Positions 45,119-53,637 of a stretch of 64,000 nt of DNA are shown one piece after another. The notes under the pieces are model-generated. The model had not been told where the DNA came from, did no database searches, and saw only the letters and a program-made list of their open reading frames with translations. Both the position numbers and the translations under genes were made by a program. Source of the stretch: Synechococcus sp. JA-2-3B'a(2-13) (GTDB lineage Bacteria; Cyanobacteriota; Cyanobacteriia; Thermostichales; Thermostichaceae); assembly GCF_000013225.1 (NCBI RefSeq), contig NC_007776.1, positions 1,517,001-1,581,000 of the forward strand, given 5' to 3'. Every line of letters begins with the position of its first letter. Within the stretch, counting starts at the first letter, position 1.

Positions 45119-45664
45119 ATGGGAAATATCTTGCGAATTGTTGTAACAGGGCCGGTGGGAGCTGGAAAGTCTACCTTTATTCGCACGATTAGCGAGATTG
45201 AGGTAGTAGACACCGATTGCAAAGCAACGGACGAGGTGGCAGAGCTGAAGAAAACCACGACGGTAAGCATGGACTTCGGCCGCTTGAGAATTGGAGAGGA
45301 TGAAGAAGAGATGTGGCTGCATCTCTACGGTACTCCCGGCCAGTCTCGCTTTAACTTTATGTGGGATATTTTAATTAAGCGCGCCCACGGCTATGTTCTT
45401 CTGGTGCCCGCGCACCTGCCGGGTCAATTTCGCAATGCCCAAGCCATTCAATCTTTTATGAAGGTGAGAACAAGTGCCCCCTGCGTGATTGGGATCACCC
45501 ACGTCGATCAACCCAATGCCTGGGATCCAGAAGACATTTTGTTAATTTTGGGGAATCAAGATGGCGCGATTCCCCACACCACTTTGAATGCTCAAGAGCC
45601 ATCTTCTGTTGCCAACACGTTGCTTCTGTTGGTTGAGCAAATGATGCCCCAGGTGGTTGTTTGA
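45119..45664 (+). CDS. CvnD/MglA-like small GTPase
   Basis: 181 residues. P-loop GPVGAGKST (about 10-18), switch I Thr in KKTTTVSMDFGRL, switch II LYGTPGQSRFNFMWD and a base-recognition site GITHVDQ in place of NKxD. TTVSMDFG and GTPGQ.RF.FMW match the GTPases of actinobacterial conservons (CvnD) more than MglA. No membrane segment or lipid site seen. ATG 45119; the 232-base gap before it may hold its own promoter. With the roadblock, protoglobin and DUF4388 genes it makes a plausible signal switch. Confidence 0.88.
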   Translation: MGNILRIVVTGPVGAGKSTFIRTISEIEVVDTDCKATDEVAELKKTTTVSMDFGRLRIGEDEEEMWLHLYGTPGQSRFNFMWDILIKRAHGYVLLVPAHLPGQFRNAQAIQSFMKVRTSAPCVIGITHVDQPNAWDPEDILLILGNQDGAIPHTTLNAQEPSSVANTLLLLVEQMMPQVVV

Positions 45665-45863
45665 ACAGATTTTCAGGTATCCAGCAGGCTACAGCTTTTT
45701 TTAGCAACATCGACCCCAGCCAACACAGGCGTATCTTTTGCGTGACAGGGATCCCTCCCGTGAAGCCGAAAAACGGGAGATTGGATTCGGTGGAGATTTG
45801 CCGCATAATAAAATGTCCTGAGTGCTCTTTCTGGCCAGCCATTGAACCAAGGGGATCCCTGCT

Positions 45864-46481
45864 GTGTTGCTTCTCGATTGCTCTCCCCTGACCCTTTCCC
45901 CAGAGGAAGCGCGGGAGAAACTGTTGTATCTCCTCGCCCAACTGGCCTATCGAGAAGGCTCCTTTACCCTCACTTCTGGACAGAAGAGCCCCTACTACAT
46001 CAACTGCAAACCGGTTACCCTTCACCCCCAAGGAGCTTATTGGGTGGGATCCCTGCTGCACCGACTGTTGCCGCCCGAAACCGAGGCAGTGGCCGGAATG
46101 ACGCTGGGGGCAGATCCCCTGGTGACGGCGGTGAGTTTGGCCTCCCTGAGGGCTGAGCCTGCCAACCTAGCCGCCCTAATCGTGCGCAAAGAGCCCAAGG
46201 GGCACGGCACGCAAGCCTGGATCGAGGGGCCGGAGTTGCCGGCAGGCAGTCGGGTGTGGATCCTGGAAGATGTGGTGACCACCGGCAGTTCTGCTTTGAA
46301 GGCTGTCGAACGGGTGCGGGCAGCCGGCTACCGGGCGGAAGGGATCCTGGCTTTGGTGGATCGGCTGGAAGGGGCAGAAGACCGCTGCCGAGAAGCAGGG
46401 ATCCCCTTTCGTCGCCTATTCACCCTTCCAGAAGTGCAGGCTTGCCATCGGGCCTTGACCTCAGGAAAATCAAAGGACTAG
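45864..46481 (+). CDS. pyrE: Orotate phosphoribosyltransferase
   Basis: 205 residues from GTG 45864. SGQKSPYYINCKPVTLHPQG is the substrate segment, GMTLGADPLVTAVSL a conserved loop, VRKEPKGHGTQAWIEG the catalytic Lys loop and VWILEDVVTTGSSALKAVER the PRPP-binding motif. It joins orotate and PRPP to make OMP in the cytosol. Complete domain of normal length. ATG alternatives are absent near the conserved start, so GTG is likely. Followed on the same strand by the deacetylase gene after 40 bases. Confidence 0.95.
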   Translation: MLLLDCSPLTLSPEEAREKLLYLLAQLAYREGSFTLTSGQKSPYYINCKPVTLHPQGAYWVGSLLHRLLPPETEAVAGMTLGADPLVTAVSLASLRAEPANLAALIVRKEPKGHGTQAWIEGPELPAGSRVWILEDVVTTGSSALKAVERVRAAGYRAEGILALVDRLEGAEDRCREAGIPFRRLFTLPEVQACHRALTSGKSKD

Positions 46482-46521
46482 CCTGCCCCCTTGGTGAGCA
46501 TCAAAGCTTTGGAGAGCGGAC

Positions 46522-47394
46522 ATGCTGCCCCCTGCCTACTCAGCTCTGCCCAGCCGAAATCTGCCAAGCCTACCGGATCAGGCGCGGGTGGCTGTGTACG
46601 TGGTGATGAACATCGAGCACTTCACCTTTGGCAAGCTGGGCACAGCCATTCAACCCCATCTCACCAGCTCCCCTGAGATCGCCAACTATGGCTGGCGGGA
46701 CTACGGCAATCGGGTGGGCATTTGGCGCTTGTTTGAGCTGTTTGCCGAGCTGGGGATCCCGGTGACTGCCGCCTTGAATGCAGAAATGGTGCAGCTTTAC
46801 CCCCCCATCATCGAAGGGATCCGCCAATACGGCTGGTCGGTGTTGGCCCACGGCTGGAACAACTCCACCGGCCACAGCGGCCTGGCCCGCGAAGCCGAAC
46901 AAGAGCTCATCGAGCGCAGCTTGTCCCTTTTGGAGAAGGTTTCCGGATCCCGACCCTGGGGCTGGCTGACACCGGGGTTTTCCGTTAGCGAGAATACTTT
47001 TGACCTGCTCAAGGCTGCCGGGATCCGCTACACCACCGACTGGGTAAACGACGACCAACCCTACTGGTTCCCAACTGCCGCCGGCCCCCTCTTGGGGATC
47101 CCCTACACCCTGGAGGCCAACGACATCAGCCTCTGTCTGAGCGCCCGCCTGTCGGCAGAAGCCTTTGCCCAGGCCCTCATCGACCAGTTTGATCAACTCT
47201 GGCAAGATGGGGAACGCTCCCCTCGCATCATGGCCATCGGCCTGCACCCCTTTATTGTCGGGCAGCCTCTGCGGATGGGATCCCTGAAAAAAGCCTTGCA
47301 GCACATCCAATCTCGCCCTCATACTTGGCTCACCACCGGCGATGGTCTCTACAACTGGTACGCCCAAGCCTGCCCTGCCCCCGAGGTGGCCTGA
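46522..47394 (+). CDS. Polysaccharide-deacetylase-family protein (PuuE-like)
   Basis: 290 residues, no signal peptide. The NodB-homology barrel shows YVVMNIEHFTFG, WRDYGNRVGIWRLFELFAEL, VLAHGWNNSTGHSGL (metal/substrate His region), GWLTPGFSVSENTFDLLKAA and a late IGLHPFIVGQPLRM. This matches the PuuE/allantoinase-like subgroup, which acts on small amides such as allantoin, rather than secreted chitin or peptidoglycan deacetylases. The reaction here is not proven. It lies 40 bases after pyrE on the same strand, so a shared transcript and link to pyrimidine or purine breakdown is possible. Confidence 0.85.
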   Translation: MLPPAYSALPSRNLPSLPDQARVAVYVVMNIEHFTFGKLGTAIQPHLTSSPEIANYGWRDYGNRVGIWRLFELFAELGIPVTAALNAEMVQLYPPIIEGIRQYGWSVLAHGWNNSTGHSGLAREAEQELIERSLSLLEKVSGSRPWGWLTPGFSVSENTFDLLKAAGIRYTTDWVNDDQPYWFPTAAGPLLGIPYTLEANDISLCLSARLSAEAFAQALIDQFDQLWQDGERSPRIMAIGLHPFIVGQPLRMGSLKKALQHIQSRPHTWLTTGDGLYNWYAQACPAPEVA

Positions 47395-47549
47395 CGGGAT
47401 CCCCTGGCCAGAGGGAAAAGCGCGTCTTGGCCTTGGATCCTGCTCATTTTTTAACTTTGTTCTAATTTTGTCTTGTCTGGAGCTGTCCACCGTGGCTCCA
47501 GAAGTGACAGCATAGGCGGTGAAACCACCTAGGGCAAAAGGGCTTGGCC

Positions 47550-49151
47550 ATGCGCATGGGCAGACTCAGTGGGATCCTCCTGCACCCCACCTCGCTACCG
47601 GGGCCATTTGGTATCGGCGATCTGGGGCCATCGGCTTATCGCTTTGTGGACTTTCTGGTGGAGAGCGGCCAACGCCTCTGGCAGGTTCTTCCTCTTGGGC
47701 CGACCGGCTGGGGCAACTCCCCCTACATGAGCTTTTCCTCCATTGCCGGCAACCCGCTGCTCATCAGCCCGGAGCTGTTGGTAAAAGCCGGCTGGCTAGA
47801 GCCCGACAGTTGGCAGGACCTGCCCCAATGGCCAACGATCCAAGCCGGGTCTGCCGAGCGGGTGGACTACGAAACCGTGATCCCCTTCAAGCTGGGCCTG
47901 CTGCACCGCGCCTGGGCAACCTTCAAAGAAAAAGCTTCCGGCCCCGATTGGGAAGCTTTCCAAGCCTATTGTGCTGCCGAAGCCGATTGGTTGCCCGACT
48001 ATGCCCTGTTCATGGCCCTCAAGGATGTGTACGGCGAGCAAGAGTGGAACCAATGGGATCCGGCCTTGGTGCGACGGGATCCGCCGGCTTTGCAAGAGGC
48101 TCGCGATCGCTATGCCGATGCCATTACCGAGCAGATGTTTTGGCAGTATCTGTTTGCCCAGCAGTGGGGATCCCTAAGGGAGTATGCTCATCGGCATCAA
48201 GTGCAGCTCATCGGGGATGTGCCCATCTACGTTGCCCCCAACAGTGCCGACGTGTGGGCCAACCGGGAGCTGTTTCACCTGGATGAACAGGGACGGCCTT
48301 TACAAGTAGCCGGTGTGCCGCCGGACTATTTCAGCCCCACCGGGCAGCGCTGGGGCAACCCCCTCTACAACTGGGAAGTGCTCAAGGCCCGTGGCTACGA
48401 CTGGTGGATCAAACGCATGCAGGCCATTCTCAAGCAAGTGGATTGTGTGCGCATCGACCACTTTCGCGGCTTCGAGAGCTACTGGGCCATTCCGGGCGAT
48501 GCGGAAACGGCTGTGGAAGGGGAGTGGCAAAAAGGGCCGGGAGCAGATTTCTTTCAGGCCCTGGCCGACAAGTTGGGGGAAATCCCGGTGATTGCCGAAG
48601 ATCTGGGAAACATTACGCCGGAGGTGTTGCAACTGCGGGATCAATTTGGCTTGCCCGGCATGAAGGTGTTGCTCTTTGCCTTCGGCTCTGGGCCCGATAA
48701 CCCCTATTTGCCCCATGCCTATGAGCGCAACTTTGTCGTTTACACCGGCACCCACGACAACAACACGGTGGTGGGCTGGTTTCATGACCCGGATCGCTCG
48801 GAGTGGGAAAAACAAAACCTGCTGCGCTATTTGGGCTGCCAGGGATCCGGGGGCATCCATTGGGATCTGATCCGCTTGGCCCTTTCTTCCGTAGCCGACC
48901 TGGCCATCATTCCCCTGCAGGATGTGATGGGGCTGGGGGCAGAGGCGCGCATGAACTTCCCCGGCACCACCGAGAACAACTGGGCCTGGCGCTACCGCGA
49001 GGACATGCTGCGGCAGGACATGATCCAGCGGCTGGCCGAGATGAGCGTGACCTATGGGCGCATCTCTCCTCAAGAGTTGGAGCAACGGCGAGCAGCCCTA
49101 GCCCAAGAACGGGCGGCAGGGTCTTCTCAAGCTGCCCCCAGCCTCGTCTAA
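47550..49151 (+). CDS. malQ: 4-alpha-glucanotransferase (amylomaltase)
   Basis: About 533 residues; ATGs at 47550 and 47556 both fit. [20 protein letters not shown] opens the GH77 barrel, [10 protein letters not shown] and [13 protein letters not shown] hold the nucleophile Asp, [14 protein letters not shown] the acid Glu, and [13 protein letters not shown] the third carboxylate. It moves glucan chains between maltodextrins in the cytosol, in glycogen turnover. Full length for the family. Its stop overlaps the tail of a ruined ABC ATPase gene on the other strand. Confidence 0.95.
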   Translation: MRMGRLSGILLHPTSLPGPFGIGDLGPSAYRFVDFLVESGQRLWQVLPLGPTGWGNSPYMSFSSIAGNPLLISPELLVKAGWLEPDSWQDLPQWPTIQAGSAERVDYETVIPFKLGLLHRAWATFKEKASGPDWEAFQAYCAAEADWLPDYALFMALKDVYGEQEWNQWDPALVRRDPPALQEARDRYADAITEQMFWQYLFAQQWGSLREYAHRHQVQLIGDVPIYVAPNSADVWANRELFHLDEQGRPLQVAGVPPDYFSPTGQRWGNPLYNWEVLKARGYDWWIKRMQAILKQVDCVRIDHFRGFESYWAIPGDAETAVEGEWQKGPGADFFQALADKLGEIPVIAEDLGNITPEVLQLRDQFGLPGMKVLLFAFGSGPDNPYLPHAYERNFVVYTGTHDNNTVVGWFHDPDRSEWEKQNLLRYLGCQGSGGIHWDLIRLALSSVADLAIIPLQDVMGLGAEARMNFPGTTENNWAWRYREDMLRQDMIQRLAEMSVTYGRISPQELEQRRAALAQERAAGSSQAAPSLV

Positions 49152-49411
49152 TGCTGGATCCCGCCCATCAGCAGCCCGATCCGCTCTTCGGTGGCCTCTT
49201 CAGGCCTGAGTTCTCCTACCAGGCGGCCCTCATGGATCACCAAAATGCGATCCGACAAGCTGATCACCTCATTCAAATCCGCCGATACCAGCAGCACCCC
49301 CATGCCCTGATCCCGTGCCTGCAGGATGCGGCGATGAATGGCCTCGATGGCCCCCACATCCACCCCCCGCGTCGGCTGGGCAGCCACCAGCACCTTGGAT
49401 CCACAGGAAAG

Positions 49412-49714
49412 CTGATACATTTACGCTGAACACTGCTGAACATCACTGTTCAACTATGCAGCGATAGCATTCTGTTTGTTTCCATTCGCGTTAGCGGGAC
49501 GGAGTCCAAACAGAATGGCGGTATCCCGCAAAGCTTTGAGTAGAATACCCAAAGCGCAGTTTCCGTGTCGTCTTACTACCAATTTTCTGCTTTGCTTTGG
49601 CTACCATGTTGGCAGACTCGAAAGTAAACAGAAAGATCAACTGGTAGTAATCCGTACTGAACATATTATACATTATTTTCAGTATAGTTGAGCTTATTAT
49701 TGACTAGAGTCATG
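49412..49714 (-). mobile_element. 279-bp non-autonomous element, copy 3, carrying a 24-bp insertion
   Basis: Same element as 8989-9267, in the same orientation, but 303 bases because a short dispersed repeat has landed in the loop of its 11-bp hairpin (49484-49507). It sits inside an ABC ATPase gene after GGAG (plus-strand CTCC at 49715-49718). The host frame is restored if the element is removed with GGAG kept once, so the target is not duplicated. Confidence 0.87.
49484..49507 (+). repeat. Short dispersed repeat, type B, inserted in element copy 3
   Basis: ATTCGCGTTAGCGGGACGGA then GTCC, exactly 24 extra bases compared with copy 1 at 9060/9061. Because TCC occurs on both sides, the insert could equally be 21 bases with a 3-bp TCC duplication. 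Stems CGC-GTTA-GCG and GGAC-GGA-GTCC. Confidence 0.93.
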
Positions 49715-49887
49715 CTCCCGCCCCACAACGATCTTCTGGGCATTGCCGCCAGAATAGCGGCGGGCCGTCAACACGGCCGTCGGCTGGCTTTTCTTTAGAA
49801 AGGGACATTCAGGCCCTTTCTTGAGCTCCCCGGCATCTGGGATCCTCAAGTTCTGAAAACTCCACTGCCCTCCATTGCCGCAACCGG

Positions 49888-51699
49888 CTAGTTGAGCGCC
49901 TGCACCTGATCCAGGAAGTCTGCCACCGTCAGGGATCCCAGCTCCTGTCCATGGCGCTGGCGCACGCTCACCGTTCCTGCCGCTTGTTCCTGTTCCCCCA
50001 CGATCAGCATGAAGGGGATCCGGGCCTTCTCGGCATTGCGGATTTTTTTGGGCAAACGATCGCTGTCGGCATCGATGTGGACGCGGATCCCCTGCTCTCG
50101 CAGCTGATCCCGCACTTGGGTGGCGTAGCCCAGATACTGATCGGAAACGGGCAAAATGCGCACCTGTTCCGGGGCCAGCCAGAAGGGAAAATCCCCAGCG
50201 TATTCTTCGATGAGGATCCCAATCAGCCGCTCCAGCGAGCCAAAGGGAGCGCGGTGGATCATCACCGGGCGTTGCCGGGATCCGTCCTCAGCTACGTATT
50301 GCAGATCAAAGCGCTGTGGGTTTTGGTAATCCACCTGCACCGTGCCCAGTTGCCACTCCCGATCCAGGGCGTCGCGGAAAATAAAATCCAGCTTTGGCCC
50401 ATAGAAGGCTGCTTCGCCGATCCCTTCAAAATGAGGCATCGAGAGCTTCTCTACAGCGCGACGGATGGCATTCTCGGCCCTGTCCCAGTCCTCAGGGGAT
50501 CCCAGATATTTGTCAGACTTGGGATCGCGGAAGCTGAGGCGGGCGCGAAAATCTTTGAGTTTGAGCTTGTCGAAAACCACCAGAATGAGATCGACAACCT
50601 TGAGAAACTCTTCTTCCAACTGATCGGGACGAACGAACAAGTGGGCGTCGTCCACCGTAAAGCCGCGAACGCGGGTCAAGCCCCCCAATTCCCCCGATTG
50701 TTCGTAGCGATAGACGGTGCCGAACTCGGCATAGCGCAGCGGCAAATCGCGGTAGGATCTCAGCTCTGATTTATAGATTTGGATGTGAAAAGGACAGTTC
50801 ATCGGCTTCATGACAAAGCCCTGTTCAGCCGCACGCGCCTGCTCATTCTCCGCCATCATGGGAAACATATCTTCCCGATACTTTTGCCAGTGGCCGGAGA
50901 TCTTGAACAAGTCCACACGGGCAATATGAGGGGTAACCACCGGCAGGTAGCCCCGCTTGAGCTGCTCCTGCTTGAGAAAATCCTCCAGCACCCAGCGTAG
51001 GGTAGTTCCTTTCGGAGTCCAAAGGGGCAAGCCCGGACCCACTTCATCGGAAAACAGGAAGAGACCCAGTTCTTTGCCCAGCTTGCGGTGATCCCGCCGT
51101 TTGGCCTCCTCCAGCCGCCGCTTGTATTCCTTCAGCTCCTCTGGAGTTTCCCAGGCGGTGCCGTAGATGCGTTGGAGCTGCGGCTTGGTTTCATCCCCCC
51201 GCCAATAAGCGCCGGCCACGCTGAGCAGATCGAAAGCTTTGGGGTTGAGCTCTTGGGTGTTTTCCACGTGGGGACCGGCACAGAGATCCCACCATTCATT
51301 CCCCAAGTGGTAAATGCTGATGACCTCCCCTTCGGGAATGCTGTCTAAGATCTCCAGCTTGTAGGGTTCTCCGAGGGCTTCGATGCGGCGCCTGGCCTCT
51401 TCACGGCTCACCTCCTCGCGGATCACCGGCAGGCCCTTTTTGATGATTGCCTGCATCTCTTTTTTGATGCGATCCAGATCTTCCGGCGTGAAGGGCTCGG
51501 GATGGTCAAAATCGTAGTAGAAGCCGTAGTCGGTTGTGGGGCCGATGGTCACCTGGGCCTTGGGAAACAGCTTTTGCACCGCCATAGCCAGGACATGGGA
51601 AGTGGTGTGGCGGATGCGCTCCAGTTTGGGAGACTCGTGAGTGCGCAGCAGTTTGAGGGTGCTGTTGGCCTTCTGAGGTGATTCGGCTGGCTGAGACAT
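49888..51699 (-). CDS. thrS: Threonyl-tRNA synthetase without TGS domain
   Basis: 603 residues. It starts with a short leader and goes straight into the editing domain (RHTTSHVLAMAVQKLFP with the zinc-like His pair, then DLCAGPHVENTQE), without the usual ~60-residue TGS domain. The class II core has motif 2 in YRYEQSGELGGLTRVRGFT, the zinc Cys in MKPMNCPFHI, and motif 3 HRAPFGSLERLIGILIEEYA; the anticodon domain ends it (YATQVRDQLREQGIRVHIDA). It charges tRNA-Thr and clears Ser-tRNA-Thr in the cytosol. ATG at 51699 is the only good start. Confidence 0.95.
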   Translation of the reverse strand: MSQPAESPQKANSTLKLLRTHESPKLERIRHTTSHVLAMAVQKLFPKAQVTIGPTTDYGFYYDFDHPEPFTPEDLDRIKKEMQAIIKKGLPVIREEVSREEARRRIEALGEPYKLEILDSIPEGEVISIYHLGNEWWDLCAGPHVENTQELNPKAFDLLSVAGAYWRGDETKPQLQRIYGTAWETPEELKEYKRRLEEAKRRDHRKLGKELGLFLFSDEVGPGLPLWTPKGTTLRWVLEDFLKQEQLKRGYLPVVTPHIARVDLFKISGHWQKYREDMFPMMAENEQARAAEQGFVMKPMNCPFHIQIYKSELRSYRDLPLRYAEFGTVYRYEQSGELGGLTRVRGFTVDDAHLFVRPDQLEEEFLKVVDLILVVFDKLKLKDFRARLSFRDPKSDKYLGSPEDWDRAENAIRRAVEKLSMPHFEGIGEAAFYGPKLDFIFRDALDREWQLGTVQVDYQNPQRFDLQYVAEDGSRQRPVMIHRAPFGSLERLIGILIEEYAGDFPFWLAPEQVRILPVSDQYLGYATQVRDQLREQGIRVHIDADSDRLPKKIRNAEKARIPFMLIVGEQEQAAGTVSVRQRHGQELGSLTVADFLDQVQALN

Positions 51700-51891
51700 C
51701 GGAACCTACTTTGAAACAAACAAATCAAATACTGTGTCCCTATCTTAGGCTGGGGCGAGAGCGGCAGGGATCCCCAGCTAATCAATTCCCCTGTTTGCCG
51801 AGTCAACCGCGAACCTCACCTCACGACTCGGCCCGGAACAAGGGGGGAAAGTACACAGTATCCTAAAGGGGTTGACCCCCACACCCGAGCC

Positions 51892-53619
51892 ATGATCTCT
51901 TCGCCCACCAACTTCACGGAATGCCCTGTCGCCTCTGCTCCCCCAGTTTCCGAAACCGGCCCGGCTTCTCGTCCTGAATCTTGGGCTGCCCCCGTTCTGG
52001 CGGCCATCGATGTGGGCAGCAACTCTCTCCACATGGTGGTGGTGCGCATCAATCCCCGTATCCCCAGCTTCACCATCATCTCCCGCGAAAAAGCCACCGT
52101 CCGGCTGGGGGAGTTTTGCAGCCAGACGGGCGCCCTCACGCCTGCAGCTATGGAACGGGCCCGGACGGCTCTGGAGCGGTTTTGCCGCATTGCTGAGAGC
52201 TTTCAGGTGCAGGATATTGTTGCCGTGGCTACCAGTGCTGTGCGCGAGGCCCCCAATGGGCTGGAGTTTTTGAAGCGGATTGAACGGGAGCTGGGCCTGC
52301 GGGTGGAGTTAATCTCGGGGCAGGAAGAGGCCCGCCGCATCTACCTGGGGGTGCTCTCGGCGATGGAGTTCCACAACCGGCTGCACGCGGTGGTGGATAT
52401 TGGTGGCGGCTCCACCGAGCTGATTTTGGGCAATGGCCAAGAGCCGGAGTTTCTGCGCAGCGTCAAGGTAGGGGCAGTGCGTCTGACCCAGGCTTTTTTG
52501 CACCACGACCCGCCCACTTCTGGCGAACTGCAAGCCCTGCGCCAGCACATCCGCGGCATGCTGGAATCCCCCATCGAGCAGATGAAGCGGATCCTTGCCT
52601 CTTCACAACAACAGGGATCCCTGCCTTTGGTGGGCACCTCTGGCACCGTCGAGTGCCTGGCCCAGTTGGATGCCCGCCGTCGGTTGGGCGCTCTCCCCCA
52701 TCGCCTGCAGGGGTATGAGTTCAGCCTGGAAGCCCTGCGCGGCTACATCAAAGAGCTGCGCTCCCTCACGGTGGCCGAACGGCAAAAGCTGCCCGGCCTG
52801 GGGGAAAGGCGGGGGGAGATCATCCTAGCCGGGGCGGTCATCTTGGAAGAAGTGATGACCCTGCTGGGGGTGGAGCGGATCCAGTTTTGCGAACGGGCTC
52901 TGCGGGAAGGGCTGATCGTGGACTGGATGATCGGCCAAGGGCTGATTGAGGATCGGCTGCGCTACCACAGCTCGGTGCGGCGGCGCAGTGTGCTCAAGCT
53001 GGCGGAAAAATACCAGGTGGAGATCCCCTATGCCGAGCGGGTGGCCGAGTTTGCCCTCAGCCTTTTCGATCAAACCCGCGGCATCCTGCATGGCTGGGGA
53101 TCCCGGGAGCGGGCTCTTCTCTGGGCGGCGGCCATGCTGCACAACTGCGGCCACTTCATCAGCCATGCCGCCCACCACAAGCACTCCTACTACCTGATCC
53201 GCCATGGAGAACTCTTGGGCTTCAACGAAGAAGAGGTGGAGGTGATCGCCAACTTGGCCCGCTACCACCGCAAGTCGCCCCCCAAGAAGAAGCACGAGAA
53301 CTTCCAGCGCCTCAGCGACGAGCGGGATCGCCAAGTGGTGCTGGAACTGAGCCCCCTGCTGCGCATAGCCTGTGCTTTGGATCGCCGCCGCCTGCAGGCC
53401 ATTCAAGCCCTGCACTGCCGTTTTCAGCTCCTGGGAGAAGGCCCCCGCCGCATGGAGTTGATTTTGGATCCCAGGCATCCCAAGGACGACTGTGCCCTAG
53501 AGTTGTGGAGCTTAAACGAGAAGAAAAAAGTCTTCGAGCAACAGTTCAACCTGCAGGTAATCCCCAAGCTCTCTACGCAGATCCAGCGCAGCGCCGATCC
53601 CTTTGAGGCAGCAGTTTAG
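51892..53619 (+). CDS. ppx: Exopolyphosphatase (Ppx/GppA family) with HD-type C-terminal domain
   Basis: 575 residues. After ~35 weakly conserved residues, AAIDVGSNSLHMVVV opens the ASKHA fold; VVDIGGGSTELILGNGQEPE is phosphate motif 2; PLVGTSGTVECLAQL follows. The C-terminal ~250 residues hold HNCGHFISHAAHHKHSYYLI, an HD-like segment usual in the long form. It removes terminal phosphate from polyphosphate or splits pppGpp. Cytosolic. It may work with the Pho-controlled transporter in phosphate economy, though no Pho box was seen here. ATG start at 51892. Confidence 0.93.
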   Translation: MISSPTNFTECPVASAPPVSETGPASRPESWAAPVLAAIDVGSNSLHMVVVRINPRIPSFTIISREKATVRLGEFCSQTGALTPAAMERARTALERFCRIAESFQVQDIVAVATSAVREAPNGLEFLKRIERELGLRVELISGQEEARRIYLGVLSAMEFHNRLHAVVDIGGGSTELILGNGQEPEFLRSVKVGAVRLTQAFLHHDPPTSGELQALRQHIRGMLESPIEQMKRILASSQQQGSLPLVGTSGTVECLAQLDARRRLGALPHRLQGYEFSLEALRGYIKELRSLTVAERQKLPGLGERRGEIILAGAVILEEVMTLLGVERIQFCERALREGLIVDWMIGQGLIEDRLRYHSSVRRRSVLKLAEKYQVEIPYAERVAEFALSLFDQTRGILHGWGSRERALLWAAAMLHNCGHFISHAAHHKHSYYLIRHGELLGFNEEEVEVIANLARYHRKSPPKKKHENFQRLSDERDRQVVLELSPLLRIACALDRRRLQAIQALHCRFQLLGEGPRRMELILDPRHPKDDCALELWSLNEKKKVFEQQFNLQVIPKLSTQIQRSADPFEAAV

Positions 53620-53637
53620 CCTTCTCGGGGATCCTAG

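Larger units (their letters stand above)
49148..49880 (-). pseudogene. Sugar/nucleoside-type ABC ATPase, truncated and interrupted
   Basis: The C-terminal part (49148-49411) reads [49 protein letters not shown], the last third of an RbsA/YufO-type ATPase (second nucleotide domain). The preceding part continues beyond a mobile element at 49715-49850 and reads RRYSGGNAQKIVVGRE, the ABC signature. Removing the element rejoins the frame as VVGRE-LSCGSK. Upstream of about 49850 the gene is lost against thrS. So it is a remnant at least half missing, with a 303-bp insertion on top; no permease or binding protein gene is nearby. Confidence 0.87.
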
